A DNA stretch of 64,000 nucleotides from Reichenbachiella sp. 5M10 (GCF_002742335.1 NZ_MDGR01000007.1:562501-626500); one strand, 5' to 3'; shown: positions 48,234-58,608, counted from the stretch's first letter. Numbers and translations: made by a program. Notes: a model not told the origin generated them from the sequence alone.

Positions 48234-49331
48234 ATGGGGTTGAAATGTGGGATCGTAGGGTTGCCTAATGTAGGGAAGTCTACTCTTTTCAATGCGCTAT
48301 CAAATGCCAAAGCAGAAGCAGCTAATTTTCCTTTTTGTACAATAGAACCAAACGTCGGAGTGATCACTGTGCCTGACGAAAGATTGAAGATATTGGAAGG
48401 GTTGGTTAGTCCGCAAAAAGTATTGCCTACTGTGATGGAGTTTGTTGATATCGCAGGTCTGGTCAAGGGGGCCAGCAAAGGAGAAGGTCTCGGGAATAAA
48501 TTTTTGGCAAACATCCGTGAAGTAGATGCCATCGTTCATGTCACGAGGTGCTTCAATGATGACAATATTGTCCATGTCGACGGGGTGGTCAACCCAGTGA
48601 TAGACAAGGAAGTGATCGATACAGAACTACAGATCAAAGACCTCGAGTCAATTGATAAAAAAATAGATAAGAATGTAAAGCTTGCCAAATCAGGTGATGC
48701 CAAAGTCAAAGCATTAGTAGCGACTCTGCAAGAGTACAAGGAGCTGTTGGAGTCAGGTAAAAATGCACGTGCATTAGAATTGACTCCTGAGCGCAAGGAA
48801 GCCATTGCGGATTTACACTTGCTGACGGTCAAGCCGGTGATTTATGTAGCGAATGTAGAAGAAAGTGCTATATTGACTGGAAATGCCCATGTGGAGGCGC
48901 TCAAAGCGGCTGTAGCCGAAGAAGATGCAGAAGTCGTGATGGTGAGTGCGGCGATCGAATCTCAGATAGCCGAGTTTGATGAGCCAGAAGAAAAAGAGAT
49001 GTTTTTGGGGGAGTATGGTTTGAAAGAGTCTGGATTGGATAAGTTGATTCGTGCGGCTTATGAACTGTTGGATTTGATTACTTATTTCACAGCGGGTGTG
49101 ACAGAAGTGCGGGCTTGGACAATCAAGAAGGGGTGGAAAGCACCACAAGCTGCAGGTGTGATTCATTCGGATTTTGAGAAGGGCTTTATTAAAGCAGAGG
49201 TGATTAAAATCCCAGATTATGTGGAGTACAAGACTGAAAACGGGTGTAAGGAAGCTGGAAAGCTAGCCATCGAAGGAAAGGAATATGTCGTGAAGGATGG
49301 CGATGTAATGCATTTTCGATTTAATGTATAA
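48234..49331 (+). CDS. ychF: Obg-like ATPase YchF
   Basis: The 365-residue P-loop protein has G1 [28 protein letters not shown]3 [17 protein letters not shown], a coiled-coil insert (about 130-200) and a C-terminal TGS domain (from [14 protein letters not shown]). YchF hydrolyses ATP in preference to GTP, associates with ribosomes, and has been linked to oxidative stress in other bacteria. The start ATG and length are normal. Confidence 0.97.
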   Translation: MGLKCGIVGLPNVGKSTLFNALSNAKAEAANFPFCTIEPNVGVITVPDERLKILEGLVSPQKVLPTVMEFVDIAGLVKGASKGEGLGNKFLANIREVDAIVHVTRCFNDDNIVHVDGVVNPVIDKEVIDTELQIKDLESIDKKIDKNVKLAKSGDAKVKALVATLQEYKELLESGKNARALELTPERKEAIADLHLLTVKPVIYVANVEESAILTGNAHVEALKAAVAEEDAEVVMVSAAIESQIAEFDEPEEKEMFLGEYGLKESGLDKLIRAAYELLDLITYFTAGVTEVRAWTIKKGWKAPQAAGVIHSDFEKGFIKAEVIKIPDYVEYKTENGCKEAGKLAIEGKEYVVKDGDVMHFRFNV

Positions 49332-49354
49332 ACGGAAACACGCGAAGAGTTGTG

Positions 49355-49385
49355 AAAGCGCAGGAGGTGTTCTTGCGCTTTTTTT
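49355..49385 (+). terminator. Rho-independent terminator after ychF
   Basis: AAAGCGCA (49355-49362) pairs with TGCGCTTT (49374-49381) around an 11-base loop, followed by more T. No gene is seen between here and 49583. Confidence 0.85.
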
Positions 49386-49582
49386 GTGAGATAGCTAGTG
49401 GACTATGCTAGAGATAGACTAGATCACGTCTGTGAATTTGGGGATTAAGATCAATATTCGACATTCATTATTCCAATTTTTAATTTCAAAGATCCATACT
49501 GGGTAGTTCCTGCTTGTACCTATTAGGGTGGAGGGTAGGTACAAGCACTGGGAGCGTACCTCACCTTCAGCGTGACGCGCTT

Positions 49583-50116
49583 TTATTGGCCAAGTATTTT
49601 TGCATCTACGAAGAAAATCGATTCGATCTCAATTTCGTGATCTGACTCGATGGTTTCGTCTGTATTTGATTTCATTCTGAGTTGGAAGGAGTCTTGGAGG
49701 AGGTATTCTTTGAGGTTTACTCCTGTCGTCTCCAAGGAGATGGTGCTGCCAGCGTCTGCGGGAACTTCTTCCAAGTAGGCGATCTCAATCTCATCAAGCT
49801 CATCGGCTTTGATGAACAATTGCACTGATTCGAGAAATCCAAAATCTCCAGAAGTGGGAGATTGAATGGTTAAGGTCATTTCATCGAGACGAATTTCTTC
49901 AACGAGGTTTTTACTGGTGTTGTTGCCGGCAAAACTCGATTCTGTGTTTGACTCTATCGAAGGAGTCGATAGGTCTATAGGGAAGTCTACGATGGTACTG
50001 GACTGTACAGTGACAGATTCCGTGTACTTCATGTTGAATTGGGTGAGCTTGTCGATTTCGTCACAAGCGAAGGCTATCAATGATAGTAAAGAGAGTAAAA
50101 GTAGTGTGTGTTTCAT
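49583..50116 (-). CDS. 177-residue lipoprotein of unknown function
   Basis: The lipoprotein signal MKHTLLLLSLLSLIAFAC leads into a strongly acidic, Ser/Thr-rich protein with mostly beta character (VTVQSSTIVDFPIDL, LTIQSPTSGDFGFLESVQLFIKA, DSFQLRMKSNTDETIESDHE). No enzyme motif is visible. It stands alone, convergent with ychF. Small exported beta-sandwich lipoproteins of this look are common in the phylum, and no role can be assigned. Confidence 0.78.
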   Translation of the reverse strand: MKHTLLLLSLLSLIAFACDEIDKLTQFNMKYTESVTVQSSTIVDFPIDLSTPSIESNTESSFAGNNTSKNLVEEIRLDEMTLTIQSPTSGDFGFLESVQLFIKADELDEIEIAYLEEVPADAGSTISLETTGVNLKEYLLQDSFQLRMKSNTDETIESDHEIEIESIFFVDAKILGQ

Positions 50117-50676
50117 GGGTTGTCTATTTGCTCTATGTGTGTGAACGAATTAGAAGGAATAAAAGTATGTTGACCAGGTGGTAGATTTTACGGAGCTGGT
50201 CAAGAAAAAACCATGCCGATATTTACACGAGACAGGAGTGTGTACGCTGTTTGTTTTGTGTTTTTGGTGACAGAGACAAGTATGAATCATGGGGATATCG
50301 GTGTGAAGGTAGGCGTGTCGGTCACTTGCTCCGTGTACGAACACTGAGAGTTTAAAGGCAGATATTTAGAGAAGTGTATTTTCTTTTATTTAGAACACTT
50401 CTATTTTATTGGCGATGAAATATTCTACGTAGTTATTTGTAGGTAATTCACTCGAAATGCCTTTATTATTTTTTACTTTTGCGACCCAAAACAAGCATTT
50501 TGTACCCAAAATACAATTGTTAATTTTTAAAATGGAACACGAGCAATTGGGTCTTTGGTCTAGATAAGATCAAAAACCGCTAGAATTTCTTCGATTCATA
50601 CAAGAAACAAAGGAATCTTGCTGTATATGCTACGGCGCTATATGCTCGGCTTTACTATTGAAAAGCTTCAAAAAAT
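50117..50676. other. 560-base intergenic region with the acnB leader
   Basis: No gene is supported here. It holds an 8-bp inverted repeat TTGACCAG/CTGGTCAA (50170-50177 and 50196-50203, loop 18) and a candidate acnB promoter near 50474. Between that element and the acnB ATG lie about 190 bases, unusually long for this window. They include a small TTTTG/CAAAA pair just after the promoter. Confidence 0.45.
50474..50481 (+). promoter_or_regulatory. Candidate -7 element TACTTTTG for acnB
   Basis: This is an exact TAnnTTTG match. If used, it gives acnB a 5' leader of roughly 190 bases. A -33 TTG at good spacing is not evident. Confidence 0.5.
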
Positions 50677-53457
50677 ATGAATACTTATTACAACGATTAC
50701 ATCAAGGAAATCGCAGAAAGAAAAGAGCAAGGACTACACCCTAAGCCAATTGACGGTGCTGATTTACTAAGCGAAATCATTGGCCAAATCAAAGAGGTGG
50801 ACAATGCGAACCGCAAAGATTCTCTTCAATTTTTTATTTATAATGTTTTGCCAGGCACCACAAGTGCGGCGGGTGTTAAAGCAAAATTCTTGAAGGAGAT
50901 CGTTCTAGGCGAATCTGTTGTAGAAGAGATTACACCTGCTTTTGCGTTTGAATTGTTGTCTCATATGAAGGGAGGGCCTTCTATTGAAGTGTTGCTTGAT
51001 TTGGCTTTGGGGGATGATGCTTCTATTGCAGCAGAAGCAGCAAAAGTCTTGAAGACGCAAGTCTTCTTGTATGACGCAGATACTGAGCGTCTAGAGGTCG
51101 CTTTCAAAAGTGGGAATGCAGTTGCCAAAGAGATTTTGGAGAGCTATGCCAAGGCTGAGTTCTTTACCAAACTTCCAGATGTAGAGGAGGAAATTGAAGT
51201 TGTGACTTTCATCGCAGGGGTAGGTGATATTTCTACGGATTTGCTTTCTCCGGGTGGTGACGCGCACTCTAGGTCGGATCGAGAGCTGCACGGTCAGTGT
51301 ATATTCGAGCATAACAAAACGATGCAAAGCGAGCTTGCTGAATTGAAAGCGCAGCACCCTGACAAGCGTGTCATGCTCCTTGCAGAGAAAGGTACCATGG
51401 GGGTAGGTTCATCTAGAATGTCTGGTGTCAACAACGTAGCGTTGTGGACAGGAATCCAAGCGAGTCCGTATGTGCCATTTGTCAATATAGCACCGATCAT
51501 CGCAGGTACGAATGGCATCTCTCCGATTTTCTTGACTACTGTAGGAGTCACAGGGGGAATCGGGATAGATCTCAAAAACTGGGTCAAAAAGACAGATGCC
51601 GAGGGCAATGTGATAATGGACGCTGATGGAGAACCCGTGTTGGAGGAAGCGTATTCTGTAGCTACAGGTACGGTACTTACCATCAATACTAAGAAGAAAA
51701 AACTCTACAACGGCGACAAAGAGTTGATGGATATCTCTGCGTCATTGACGCCACAGAAAGTTGAGTTTATCAAGGCGGGAGGATCATATGCTATTGTATT
51801 TGGTAAAAAGATTCAAACGTTCGCAGCGAAGACCTTAGGTGTAGAAGCTCCGACAGTATATGCTCCGTCCAAAGAGATCTCTCATGAAGGACAGGGGCTG
51901 ACGGCTGTAGAAAAAATATTCAATAAGAATGCCGTGGGTACAACCCCAGGGAAAGTGTTGCACGCTGGATCGGATGTCCGAGTAGAAGTAAATATCGTAG
52001 GGTCACAGGATACTACGGGACTCATGACATCACAGGAGTTGGAATCTATGGCGGCTACCACGATTTCACCAATCGTCGATGGAGCTTATCAGTCGGGATG
52101 TCACACCGCATCTGTTTGGGACAAGAAGGCCCAAGCGAACATCCCTAAGTTGATGAAGTTCATGAATGACTTTGGTCTAATCACTGCACGTGACCCGAAA
52201 GGAGAATACCATGCAATGACTGATGTGATTCACAAGGTGCTCAATGACATTACAATTGATGATTGGGCAATCATCATCGGTGGGGATTCTCATACTAGAA
52301 TGTCGAAAGGGGTCGCATTTGGTGCTGACTCAGGTACGGTGGCCCTTGCATTGGCTACTGGCGAAGCTTCTATGCCTATCCCAGAATCTGTGAAGGTGAC
52401 ATTCAAGGGAGAGATGAAGAGCTATATGGATTTCCGTGATGTAGTACATGCTACCCAACAGCAAATGCTGAAGCAATTCGGTGGTGAGAATGTATTCCAA
52501 GGTAGAATCATCGAGGTACACATCGGGACATTGACAGCTGATCAAGCATTTACCTTTACGGATTGGACGGCCGAGATGAAGGCCAAAGCATCTATCTGTA
52601 TCTCTGAAGATGAGACATTGATCGAATCGCTTGAGATCGCGAAAGGTAGAATCCAGATCATGATAGACAAGGGAATGGACAACAAGAAGCAGGTCCTCAA
52701 AGGCTTGATTGATATCGCGAATAAGAGAATCGCAGAGATCAAATCAGGCGAGAAGCCAGCGCTTACTCCAGATGCCAATGCGAAGTATTACGCGGATGTC
52801 GTGGTGGATTTGGATCAGATCATAGAGCCAATGATTGCTGACCCTGACGTGAACAATGATGATGTGTCTAAGCGATATACGCATGATGTAATCCGACCAT
52901 TGTCTTACTATGGAGGAGACAAAAAAGTAGACCTTGGTTTCATTGGATCTTGTATGGTACACAAAGGAGATATGAAGATTTTGGCGCAGATGTTGAAAAA
53001 CATCGAGTCGCAACAAGGGAAAGTGGAGTTCAATGCGCCCCTCGTGGTAGCGCCTCCTACATACAATATCGTCGATGAGTTGAAGGCCGAAGGTGATTGG
53101 GAAGTGCTACAGAAGTATTCAGGTTTCGAGTTTGACGACAATGCTCCAAAAGGCGCTGCGCGTACCAAATACGAAAATATGCTCTATTTGGAGCGTCCAG
53201 GGTGTAACCTCTGCATGGGTAACCAAGAAAAGGCTGAGCCAGGAGACACTGTGATGGCAACATCTACACGATTGTTCCAAGGAAGAGTGGTGAAGGATTC
53301 GACGGAGAAAAAAGGAGAGTCGTTACTTTCTTCTACGCCAGTGGTCGTACTTTCAACCGTATTGGGTAGAACGCCAAACTTAGAAGAGTACGAAGCAGCT
53401 GTACAGGGAATTAACTTGACGAAGTTCAAACCATCGCACAAGTTGTTGGCGAACTAG
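50677..53457 (+). CDS. acnB: Aconitate hydratase B
   Basis: The 926-residue [4Fe-4S] enzyme interconverts citrate and isocitrate in the TCA cycle (AcnB also handles 2-methylcitrate in some bacteria). The order is typical of AcnB and not AcnA: an N-terminal HEAT-like helical domain (about 1-160), a swivel domain with SSRMSGVNN, and then the catalytic domains. Recognisable stretches are SDVRVEVNIVGSQDTTGLMT, IIIGGDSHTRMSKG, GSCMVHKGDMKILAQ and ERPGCNLCMGNQEKAEPGD, with cluster Cys residues in the last. It is the only TCA gene here. A strong terminator follows. Confidence 0.97.
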   Translation: MNTYYNDYIKEIAERKEQGLHPKPIDGADLLSEIIGQIKEVDNANRKDSLQFFIYNVLPGTTSAAGVKAKFLKEIVLGESVVEEITPAFAFELLSHMKGGPSIEVLLDLALGDDASIAAEAAKVLKTQVFLYDADTERLEVAFKSGNAVAKEILESYAKAEFFTKLPDVEEEIEVVTFIAGVGDISTDLLSPGGDAHSRSDRELHGQCIFEHNKTMQSELAELKAQHPDKRVMLLAEKGTMGVGSSRMSGVNNVALWTGIQASPYVPFVNIAPIIAGTNGISPIFLTTVGVTGGIGIDLKNWVKKTDAEGNVIMDADGEPVLEEAYSVATGTVLTINTKKKKLYNGDKELMDISASLTPQKVEFIKAGGSYAIVFGKKIQTFAAKTLGVEAPTVYAPSKEISHEGQGLTAVEKIFNKNAVGTTPGKVLHAGSDVRVEVNIVGSQDTTGLMTSQELESMAATTISPIVDGAYQSGCHTASVWDKKAQANIPKLMKFMNDFGLITARDPKGEYHAMTDVIHKVLNDITIDDWAIIIGGDSHTRMSKGVAFGADSGTVALALATGEASMPIPESVKVTFKGEMKSYMDFRDVVHATQQQMLKQFGGENVFQGRIIEVHIGTLTADQAFTFTDWTAEMKAKASICISEDETLIESLEIAKGRIQIMIDKGMDNKKQVLKGLIDIANKRIAEIKSGEKPALTPDANAKYYADVVVDLDQIIEPMIADPDVNNDDVSKRYTHDVIRPLSYYGGDKKVDLGFIGSCMVHKGDMKILAQMLKNIESQQGKVEFNAPLVVAPPTYNIVDELKAEGDWEVLQKYSGFEFDDNAPKGAARTKYENMLYLERPGCNLCMGNQEKAEPGDTVMATSTRLFQGRVVKDSTEKKGESLLSSTPVVVLSTVLGRTPNLEEYEAAVQGINLTKFKPSHKLLAN

Positions 53458-53479
53458 TAGATATAATTGGATAACATGA

Positions 53480-53526
53480 AGAGACTGTTCTTTTCCGATA
53501 ACCTCGGAAGAGGGCAGTCTTTTTTG
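53480..53526 (+). terminator. Rho-independent terminator after acnB
   Basis: A 17-bp stem (53482-53498 with 53504-53520, a few G-U pairs, loop TAACC) is followed by a T run. It separates the housekeeping acnB from the accessory cluster downstream. Confidence 0.93.
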
Positions 53527-53571
53527 TTTAGCTCAACTTTACTATTGCTCGTTGTATTCTCTCCCCATTAT

Positions 53572-53598
53572 TGGTGAAATCCCAAAATCACCATTTTT
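53572..53598 (+). other. Hairpin with T run upstream of the accessory cluster
   Basis: TGGTGA (53572-53577) pairs with TCACCA (53588-53593), followed by TTTTT. It lies 91 bases before the first cluster gene and could be a second weak terminator, an attenuator or an operator. No exact TAnnTTTG promoter is seen in 53527-53688. Confidence 0.4.
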
Positions 53599-53688
53599 AG
53601 TGATTCATTAGGTAGATAGATTTTATTACTTGCATCAGAGATAATCGAAGATTGTCGATGAGAAAGTGACCAAGTGAATAACTAGAAC

Positions 53689-55374
53689 ATGACTAAACCA
53701 GCACGAGAAAAACTAGCCGACAAGACAAGAGATATAGATTTAGACAAAAATTTTGATCAGTACTTGGAGTGGCTCCCGCTCTACCTGACACAGGTCGATC
53801 AGGCGGAGGAAGTGCTGCAGAAGCCGTCAGAGCCATTGGACCCTGAGCTGCTGGAAATGGCTACTAGCATCAAGAACCCCGAAGGGCTTATTGCCTATTT
53901 CGAGGAGCTGTATGCTGTGCCGATCGTTCGTTTTCAAAACGAATACTGGTTGGCAGCCATCGAACACTTAAAAGACAACCTTGCTGAGGAGGAGCGTAAA
54001 AAATTCTGTGCCCCCATCATCGCATTTGTAGTGACGCATGATAGAATACGTGATACGATACGCAACAAGCTGTCGGAAGTCTTCTCTCTCTCTCAATTTG
54101 CTTATTCTGCAGAAGCAGAGTGCTTGGGGCAAGAAACGGGCATCAATTACCGACAAAACATTGCTGGGACGAGAGCAGTTGACATCTATCTTAAGGCTTT
54201 TGATTACAGCTCTTACCCTGAAGAAAAAGTGGATGATCTACTGACTGTACTCCTGGCTCCAGGAGATTATGATGGCAAGGACATCAGTACCAGGGAAAAG
54301 ATCATGGTCGAGTCTGCAAAATGTGAAAGAGATAGTTATCTACAGATCCCGGAGGGTTACAGGACGATCTACGCCTGGCAAAGGCTGGCGCATTATTATC
54401 TCCATCTGGAAGGAGCACACCCTTGCAGTGAGTTGGTGGATCAGGCCTTGACTTTTTTTCCTGAGAATGAATACCTGTTGTTTTTGAAATATAGCTTTGA
54501 GCTGGACCGAAGACAGGATATGTCTGCCCTCAGGGATGATCTGATTTCGAAGTTACAGGTCCATCCCCATTATCTCAAACTGCTGTTGGTACTAGGTAAG
54601 TCAGCGTTGAAGTCAAGGGATTTCTCTACTGCCCAGCGAATATTCGATAAGCTGTCTCAAATCGACCCCATGCACATGGACTACCGACTGGGGAGTATAT
54701 TGGCCAAAACGACCGCTTCACTGGAGGTCAAGTCAAAAGATCCATCGCTGATGTTATATTCTGAGCGACAGTATTGGTTGTTGGCCTTGAGTAGCTACTA
54801 TGCACGAGAGCATGGTTGTAGAGAGGATATACTTTTTCCCTATGGGATGAAGGACGAAGCAACCATCGAAAAGGCACAGGCCAAACTGCGATACAGTTTC
54901 AATTTCGACGGTGCTTACTATCTTGAAGTGGTGTATGAGGATATAACTAACCGTCGTAGTACGGACCATGCTATGCAGCAAGGACTATACTTAAGCTATG
55001 AAGAGCAGTATGATAAGATGCAGGAGTTGCGAGGAGAGCATTATTACGATGAGGCCAAGCGTGTGGCAGACTGTATGCCGTGGCTCAAGAACCTGATACC
55101 TAGCCATAATCTGCCCTACTTGGCTTGGCTCATTCGAATGGCAGCCAATGCGGACTATCTCAGCGAGGAGGAGGCTTGGCAAAAACTGGAAGAGATAGGA
55201 GCATTGGTGGAGGAGAGAGAGAACTCTTGGGATAGCTTTCTGCGTACGCACCTGACCAAGTTGCAACAAACCAAATTGCCCACGCCAGATGAAATGCAAC
55301 CAGTGGTCGACAACATGCTACTTCTTCTGAGCAATGAGTCTTCCTTGATCAGAAGGGTTTCTTGGCCCAAATGA
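53689..55374 (+). CDS. Helical-repeat scaffold protein with C-terminal DUF1266 domain
   Basis: The 561-residue protein has no signal peptide or membrane span. Residues about 1-330 are all-helical and related to the first part of the next gene product. Shared landmarks are NPEGLIAYFEELYAVPIVRF, ALTFFPENEYLLFLKYSFEL and TPR-like units around KLLLVLGKSALKSRDFSTAQ. The C-terminal part (about 460-530) matches the DUF1266 pattern LPYLAWLIRMAANADYLSEEEAW, then an Arg/Glu helix and SWDSFLRTHL. DUF1266 has no known function. It is the first gene of the accessory cluster and 31 bases before the next. Confidence 0.85.
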   Translation: MTKPAREKLADKTRDIDLDKNFDQYLEWLPLYLTQVDQAEEVLQKPSEPLDPELLEMATSIKNPEGLIAYFEELYAVPIVRFQNEYWLAAIEHLKDNLAEEERKKFCAPIIAFVVTHDRIRDTIRNKLSEVFSLSQFAYSAEAECLGQETGINYRQNIAGTRAVDIYLKAFDYSSYPEEKVDDLLTVLLAPGDYDGKDISTREKIMVESAKCERDSYLQIPEGYRTIYAWQRLAHYYLHLEGAHPCSELVDQALTFFPENEYLLFLKYSFELDRRQDMSALRDDLISKLQVHPHYLKLLLVLGKSALKSRDFSTAQRIFDKLSQIDPMHMDYRLGSILAKTTASLEVKSKDPSLMLYSERQYWLLALSSYYAREHGCREDILFPYGMKDEATIEKAQAKLRYSFNFDGAYYLEVVYEDITNRRSTDHAMQQGLYLSYEEQYDKMQELRGEHYYDEAKRVADCMPWLKNLIPSHNLPYLAWLIRMAANADYLSEEEAWQKLEEIGALVEERENSWDSFLRTHLTKLQQTKLPTPDEMQPVVDNMLLLLSNESSLIRRVSWPK

Positions 55375-55405
55375 GGTGTATTAAAACAGTAAAAACGATC
55401 AAAAA

Positions 55406-57886
55406 TTGAATTCGACAGTGGACAAAGAAACCAATTGCCTGGCATCCATTCAGGCGGAATTGCAACACACAGATCCTGATCAGGAGATCGATACATTTGT
55501 GAAACTGCTATGTCAGTATCAGGTCAAAATCAAGGGGCAAGACAAGGGTGCCAGGCCCACTGAAGGCCTTAGGGCGGCTATCATGATCGATGCGATTCAT
55601 ACCCCAGACCAACTCATTCATCAGATGCATACGGTTTATTCTGACCTGACAATTCGCTTTGATTTTGCTCAATGGGAGGCACTTGTACAGAATGTCATAA
55701 AACATGCGGAGGGTAATTTGCAAAGCTACTGCTTGCCGATAGCACAGTTTCTACAAGGCCATTCTTTTCTTTTGTCGGATGTTTTTTTGTTGATTAGAAA
55801 GAGTTTTCCCTGGGACAAGTGGTACGATTCACCTGATTGGCGGGTGTGGTGCCAGGAAGATCAGCAGACGACCCGTTTTGTGCGTGAGGTCTTAGAGCAG
55901 GGCAATCTCGAACTGGATTTGCTGATTCAGAGTATTCCTACGGAAGGGTGGGAATCCAAAGGAATGGATGATTTGCTAGAGATCATTTTGCATGGGAGTG
56001 TGCTGTGTCGTCAGGGGCAAGATCAGGAGAGTTTTCAGATGCTGTCTCGCACCCCCGCTGAGACTCGTCCGGTAGTGGTTTGGCAGAGAATGATGGAGTT
56101 AGTCTACCGCGCCAGTGTGACATATGGTGTGGAGCACGCGCAGGCTTTGTTTCCACAGGTGATGGCAGAGGCGATGATTTATTATCCTGAGGATGAGGGA
56201 TTACTGTTTTTGCAAAATTCTTTTCGCTTTGAGACACGCCCTACCTTCGAGACCAAAGAGGAGATCATTAAAACTTTGAAAAATCACCCTGAGCATGAGA
56301 GACAGATGTTTCTTCTGGGCAGGTGCTATTTGCGAACCAATCAAAATCAGCAGGCCTATAAGCTGCTGCAGCAATTGGCTGACCGACACCCTCTCAATCT
56401 GGACTATGCAAGTTATGCGGCGCGAGCTTTGGATGCTGTACTGAGTCAGCCTGTCGATCAGGCGGATAAGCGTGTTTATCTGGAGCGAATGCTACAGCAG
56501 TTGGAGTTAGAGATCTACGAGTTGATCGAGATACCTGATTCGCTTGCTGATGATCCTGACATCATGGCATTGAAGCATTATGCGTATTCAGCTTCCCGAA
56601 GACATATGCAGGGAGGGCATGAACCTACTTATTACCCGCAAGATACCAAGAAGGCCATGGAGATGGCTCAGGATGGTGATGTACAGGTTTTTCTCTATTG
56701 GAAGTATCGCAGTACTTTCGGTACATTGGATGATCTTTTGGAGATTCACGACTTGGTACTCGACTATTTCGAAGAGTTTCCAGAGCGCTACGAGACCGCA
56801 TTTGCTGCTGGGGAGTTGCATCTGGCGCAGGGGAATAACGAACAGGCTTATGCGTGTTATGACATGTCCAGTCAGCTCAATCCAGAGTACATCTTTAACT
56901 ATCTGGGAAAGGCTCGCGCAGCATTGCGTATGGGAGATCACGAAAAATGCCTGGCAGCCGGGCGCGTGTACGTCCATAGCATGAATTATTGGCGTCAGGG
57001 GCATTATTGCATAGGCAAGAGTTACTTCGATCACAAGGAGTACAAAGAGGCCTACGGTAGTTTCAAATGGATGGTGCAGCTCGAAGGAGGAAAGCCCAGT
57101 ATTCACGATCAGTACCTGCTTGTGGCTTCCTTGCGGAATTTTCTCCTGGAGCTGCCCGAGGCGGACCGCCTGAGCTACATCAGTAGCATAGATGAGGGGC
57201 TTCAGCTTTTTGATGACTTGCCAAAGCAGGAAGAATTCGTAGAAAACAATGAAGGCAGTGGAGCCTATCTGTACGCCAGTGAAATCTGTGAAATGGCCGG
57301 CTATGCTGAGCGAGGACTGCAATACATCGATCAGGTGGTTCACTATTGGCACGGCAAAAACATCATGGTGAACAAGGAGCAGGCTTGGGTCAAAGTCCGA
57401 CTGCTTCGTTTGCTCAACCGCTACCACGAAGCACATGCCTTTTTGGAGGAGCATATCAATGACCTCAAACACTTAGGTGAAAAGCCAGAGGAGATCGCAC
57501 ACTTCGAGCCCCTATTGGCCGAGATCGCCAAACAGCTCGAATCAGAAACCGAACTCAGCGGTAAATTGCGCAGTTTGATCAGGCAGTCTGCCGAAGACCC
57601 TGCGCGCTGGCGTGCGACTTATCAGCAGATGATGTTCCATGCGATGATGAGCAAGGAGTTCCCCGTCATGCTAGCGACAGGTACCCGCTATTTCGAGCTT
57701 TATCAGGAGCCAGGAGAGGACGATGTGTTCATGGCTTTTTGGCTGGCCGATGCACATGTCAAGACCGAAAACCCCGAAAAGGCCAAAGCCTACTGGAAAC
57801 GCTGCTTAGAAGCAGGCGCACTATTTCCATACAAGTACGGCAACCTGATCAGTATGGCTCAAATGAAACTCAACCCGCTCAATTAA
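55406..57886 (+). CDS. Large TPR-like scaffold protein
   Basis: The 826-residue soluble protein is built of helical repeats. The first 330 residues are paralogous to the upstream protein (TPDQLIHQMHTVYSDLTIRF, AMIYYPEDEGLLFLQNSF, HPLNLDYASYAARALD). TPR units follow from about 440 (AAGELHLAQGNNEQAYACYD, LGKARAALRMGDHEKCLAAG, IGKSYFDHKEYKEAYGSFKW). It has no DUF1266 domain; a free-standing DUF1266 protein is encoded six bases downstream instead. There is no ATG for the first 59 residues. The start is TTG at 55406, or possibly GTG at 55418. It is probably an interaction platform in a complex. Confidence 0.85.
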   Translation: MNSTVDKETNCLASIQAELQHTDPDQEIDTFVKLLCQYQVKIKGQDKGARPTEGLRAAIMIDAIHTPDQLIHQMHTVYSDLTIRFDFAQWEALVQNVIKHAEGNLQSYCLPIAQFLQGHSFLLSDVFLLIRKSFPWDKWYDSPDWRVWCQEDQQTTRFVREVLEQGNLELDLLIQSIPTEGWESKGMDDLLEIILHGSVLCRQGQDQESFQMLSRTPAETRPVVVWQRMMELVYRASVTYGVEHAQALFPQVMAEAMIYYPEDEGLLFLQNSFRFETRPTFETKEEIIKTLKNHPEHERQMFLLGRCYLRTNQNQQAYKLLQQLADRHPLNLDYASYAARALDAVLSQPVDQADKRVYLERMLQQLELEIYELIEIPDSLADDPDIMALKHYAYSASRRHMQGGHEPTYYPQDTKKAMEMAQDGDVQVFLYWKYRSTFGTLDDLLEIHDLVLDYFEEFPERYETAFAAGELHLAQGNNEQAYACYDMSSQLNPEYIFNYLGKARAALRMGDHEKCLAAGRVYVHSMNYWRQGHYCIGKSYFDHKEYKEAYGSFKWMVQLEGGKPSIHDQYLLVASLRNFLLELPEADRLSYISSIDEGLQLFDDLPKQEEFVENNEGSGAYLYASEICEMAGYAERGLQYIDQVVHYWHGKNIMVNKEQAWVKVRLLRLLNRYHEAHAFLEEHINDLKHLGEKPEEIAHFEPLLAEIAKQLESETELSGKLRSLIRQSAEDPARWRATYQQMMFHAMMSKEFPVMLATGTRYFELYQEPGEDDVFMAFWLADAHVKTENPEKAKAYWKRCLEAGALFPYKYGNLISMAQMKLNPLN

Positions 57887-57892
57887 CGAACT

Positions 57893-58555
57893 ATGGTATT
57901 CAAATACGAAAACCCCGACCAACTCAGTGAGAAACAGCTTTGGCTCTTGGGCACCTCGGCCATGCTGGCTCAGCTCAACGACCAGAGACACGACACGATC
58001 AATCCAAAGGGAGATTATACACATCCTGAGTTGGTCGAAAACATCCAGCATGTACTCACTCGCGACTGGGAGATCAGCAACCTAGCCGACCTGAGCGATA
58101 CAGTCAAGTACCTGCACGAGAAAGTGACCTTGGCACAGGACCAGCATAGTTGGCAGGTGCTGAGTCGATTGGAGCTAGAATCCGCCGCTCAGAATGATTC
58201 CATTGGTTCCTACAGAAATGTGATGGACATGATAAAAAACTATCGTGCATACGAGCGATCCAGTGATTTTGCATGGCACTACGGTCGCTGTACCTGGCTC
58301 ATTCGTATGTCTTACTTTCTCGATTATATCAACGAAGCAGAGGCGTGGGCATTGATGGAAGATAACGGGCAAAAGATCAAGGAGCGTTTTTCGTCTTGGG
58401 CTGACTTTGGACTGTCTTATATGATGGGAGCGCAATACTGGAAGCGAAATAGCTATACTCCCGATGCAGTCTATCGCTACAAAAGGCAATACTTGAGCCT
58501 GATGACCCATCAGGACTCGCCATGGAAGAATATACCTTGGGAGGTGGAGGTTTAA
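57893..58555 (+). CDS. Stand-alone DUF1266 protein
   Basis: The 220-residue soluble helical protein has the complete DUF1266 pattern: an N-terminal QLWLLGTSAMLAQLN, a middle SYRNVMDMIKNYRAYE, then WHYGRCTWLIRMSYFLDYIN, EAEAWALMEDNGQKIKERF and SWADFGLSYMMGAQYW. E. coli YbeU and YbeR belong to the same family, with no known function. It starts six bases after the large TPR gene, so it is probably made and used together with it. Confidence 0.88.
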   Translation: MVFKYENPDQLSEKQLWLLGTSAMLAQLNDQRHDTINPKGDYTHPELVENIQHVLTRDWEISNLADLSDTVKYLHEKVTLAQDQHSWQVLSRLELESAAQNDSIGSYRNVMDMIKNYRAYERSSDFAWHYGRCTWLIRMSYFLDYINEAEAWALMEDNGQKIKERFSSWADFGLSYMMGAQYWKRNSYTPDAVYRYKRQYLSLMTHQDSPWKNIPWEVEV

Positions 58556-58608
58556 GCGTAAAGAGTAACCAATTTCTAAAATCCTGACAGGTCTAAAGCA
58601 GCTGTGTA

